In this document: piece by piece, positions 17,415 through 18,209 of the stretch | Layout: every line of letters starts with the position of its first letter | Position numbering within the stretch: position 1 is the stretch's first letter | Source: Suillus spraguei | Taxonomy: Eukaryota; Basidiomycota; Agaricomycetes; Boletales; Suillaceae | Direction of reading: 5' to 3' | DNA: 18,209 bases | Assembly (NCBI GenBank): GCA_016800925.1 | Contig: JABCPU010001027.1 | Span: 1 to 18,209, forward strand | Notes under the pieces: model-generated | The model's database searches: none | Seen by the model: only the letters and a program-made list of their open reading frames with translations | Told to the model about the DNA's origin: nothing | Program-made: the position numbers and the translations under genes

Positions 17415-18209
17415 TCACACCGTGCTTAGTATGTGGCCTTCGACCATAGCCCATCCACATGAGGGAACCCCGGCATAAATGTGCACAGAATCCCTCATAT
17501 ACCATGCCCAAGCAATCCGATCCCCTTCCCCTCCATCAACACCATGTCTCACAATTCTTCCCGAAAATGCAATCATACAGCCGGAATCATACCTGAATTC
17601 CAGCTGAAGGCTTGGCATACTCATCCGAGCATTAGAATAGTTCCCCACGGTGGTGAGAATATCGAAGCATTCAGGAATCGATAAATGGTCTCGATGATTG
17701 GGGGTTTCCCGATTGGAAATGATGGAGAGGCTGTTAAACACGGATGCCCAGTACTGCAGGGTCTCTGGCATCTGTGGCAGTTCCTTGCTCACTGCCTTAT
17801 CTCCGAGGTGTGACAAGGCTCGTAACCCTGCAAAATACTGCTGAGGATGCATGACCCTGAGTGCCGCCGATGCGATGGCTGCCGGCCTTGCAATAGCTTT
17901 CAGGATATTCTCGGAGGAGGGTCCCTTCAATGATGCGGATACCTCCGGATCTGACAGATTCTATGGGATTGGTGAGTTTGACTCCAGAAATCACCATCTC
18001 ATCACATCCTACCTCGTGGCCCTGTTGAAACCATGCCGGAGATAAATTGATGCATCCGGGAGTTGACCCAACATTTTCCGAGCCCTGTTTTGAACCATTC
18101 TTGATTATATCGCCAATTGCCATCAGCCTTTACACTTTTTTCGAGGCTTGGACCCAGCAAATCGGTGGCCGCCCTGATTTCCTTCTGTATGTGGTACATT
18201 TGATATTCA
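17415..18209 (-). CDS. TET/JBP family 2-oxoglutarate/Fe(II) dioxygenase, C-terminal part, 5' end beyond the window
   Basis: The last exon, 17960-17415, is a clean 181-codon frame. It contains the C-terminal half of a TET/JBP double-stranded beta-helix: ALRVMHPQQYFAGL, NRETPNHRDHLS with the HxD iron ligands (His codon 17696-17694, Asp codon 17690-17688), ECFDILTTVGNY, CMIAFSGRIVRHGV with the distal His (17546-17544), and GDRIAWAWYMRDSVH with the 2-oxoglutarate-binding Arg (17519-17517). All key residues are present. A 52-nt intron (18012-17961, GTAGGA...TAG) joins it in phase 0 to an exon ending INLSPAWFQQGHE. Upstream, around 18060-18115, the likely frame appears to change (ADGNWRYNQEWF is in another frame), which suggests a frameshift or an unseen intron. 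Proteins of this family oxidise 5-methylcytosine or thymine in DNA; fungal members are found next to KDZ transposons. The gene is cut by the window edge, so completeness cannot be judged. Confidence 0.85.

Overview
The window looks like transposon-rich DNA of a filamentous basidiomycete, probably an agaricomycete. The evidence is short introns (about 45-65 nt, mostly GTRAGT-type donors), a decayed Ty3/gypsy chromovirus, a CxC2-KDZ type transposase and a fungal TET/JBP dioxygenase. No tRNA, rRNA or CRISPR was seen. All gene models below were spliced by eye from frame continuity and splice signals.

Layout, left to right. 1-1117: 3' end of a dead Ty3/gypsy pol (integrase core to chromodomain). 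1118-2000: no recognisable gene. 2010-2545: minisatellite with a GACGGGTGGGCC core. 2700-4745: GC-rich repeat array (units about 78 and 144 bp) containing a large imperfect palindrome. 5056-7082 (-): frameshifted pseudogene with a Cys cluster. 7302-8318 (+): intact three-exon gene for an acidic 305-residue protein with a 36-residue internal duplication. 8321-8712: tandem duplication of about 191 bp. 8811-10670 (-): five-exon gene with two frameshifts. 10908-14338 (+): seven-exon KDZ transposase with two frameshifts and two GC-AG introns. 14509-15311 (+): intact two-exon gene for 246 residues. 15568-17190: second repeat array of the same family as the first, 151-bp units. 17415-18209 (-): C-terminal part of a TET/JBP 2-oxoglutarate dioxygenase that keeps its HxD...H...R residues and runs off the window edge.

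The region from 5.0 to 15.3 kb is arranged as two head-to-head gene pairs (5056-7082/7302-8318 and 8811-10670/10908-14338) plus a trailing gene. It is bracketed by related repeat arrays, with the TET/JBP gene just outside the right array. KDZ transposons are known to be associated with TET/JBP genes in mushroom genomes, so I read the window as a degenerate copy of such a locus. The accessory genes of this layout are the least explained part. Two of them are intact although the transposase is broken, so they may be maintained in trans, or the frameshifts may be recent or assembly errors.
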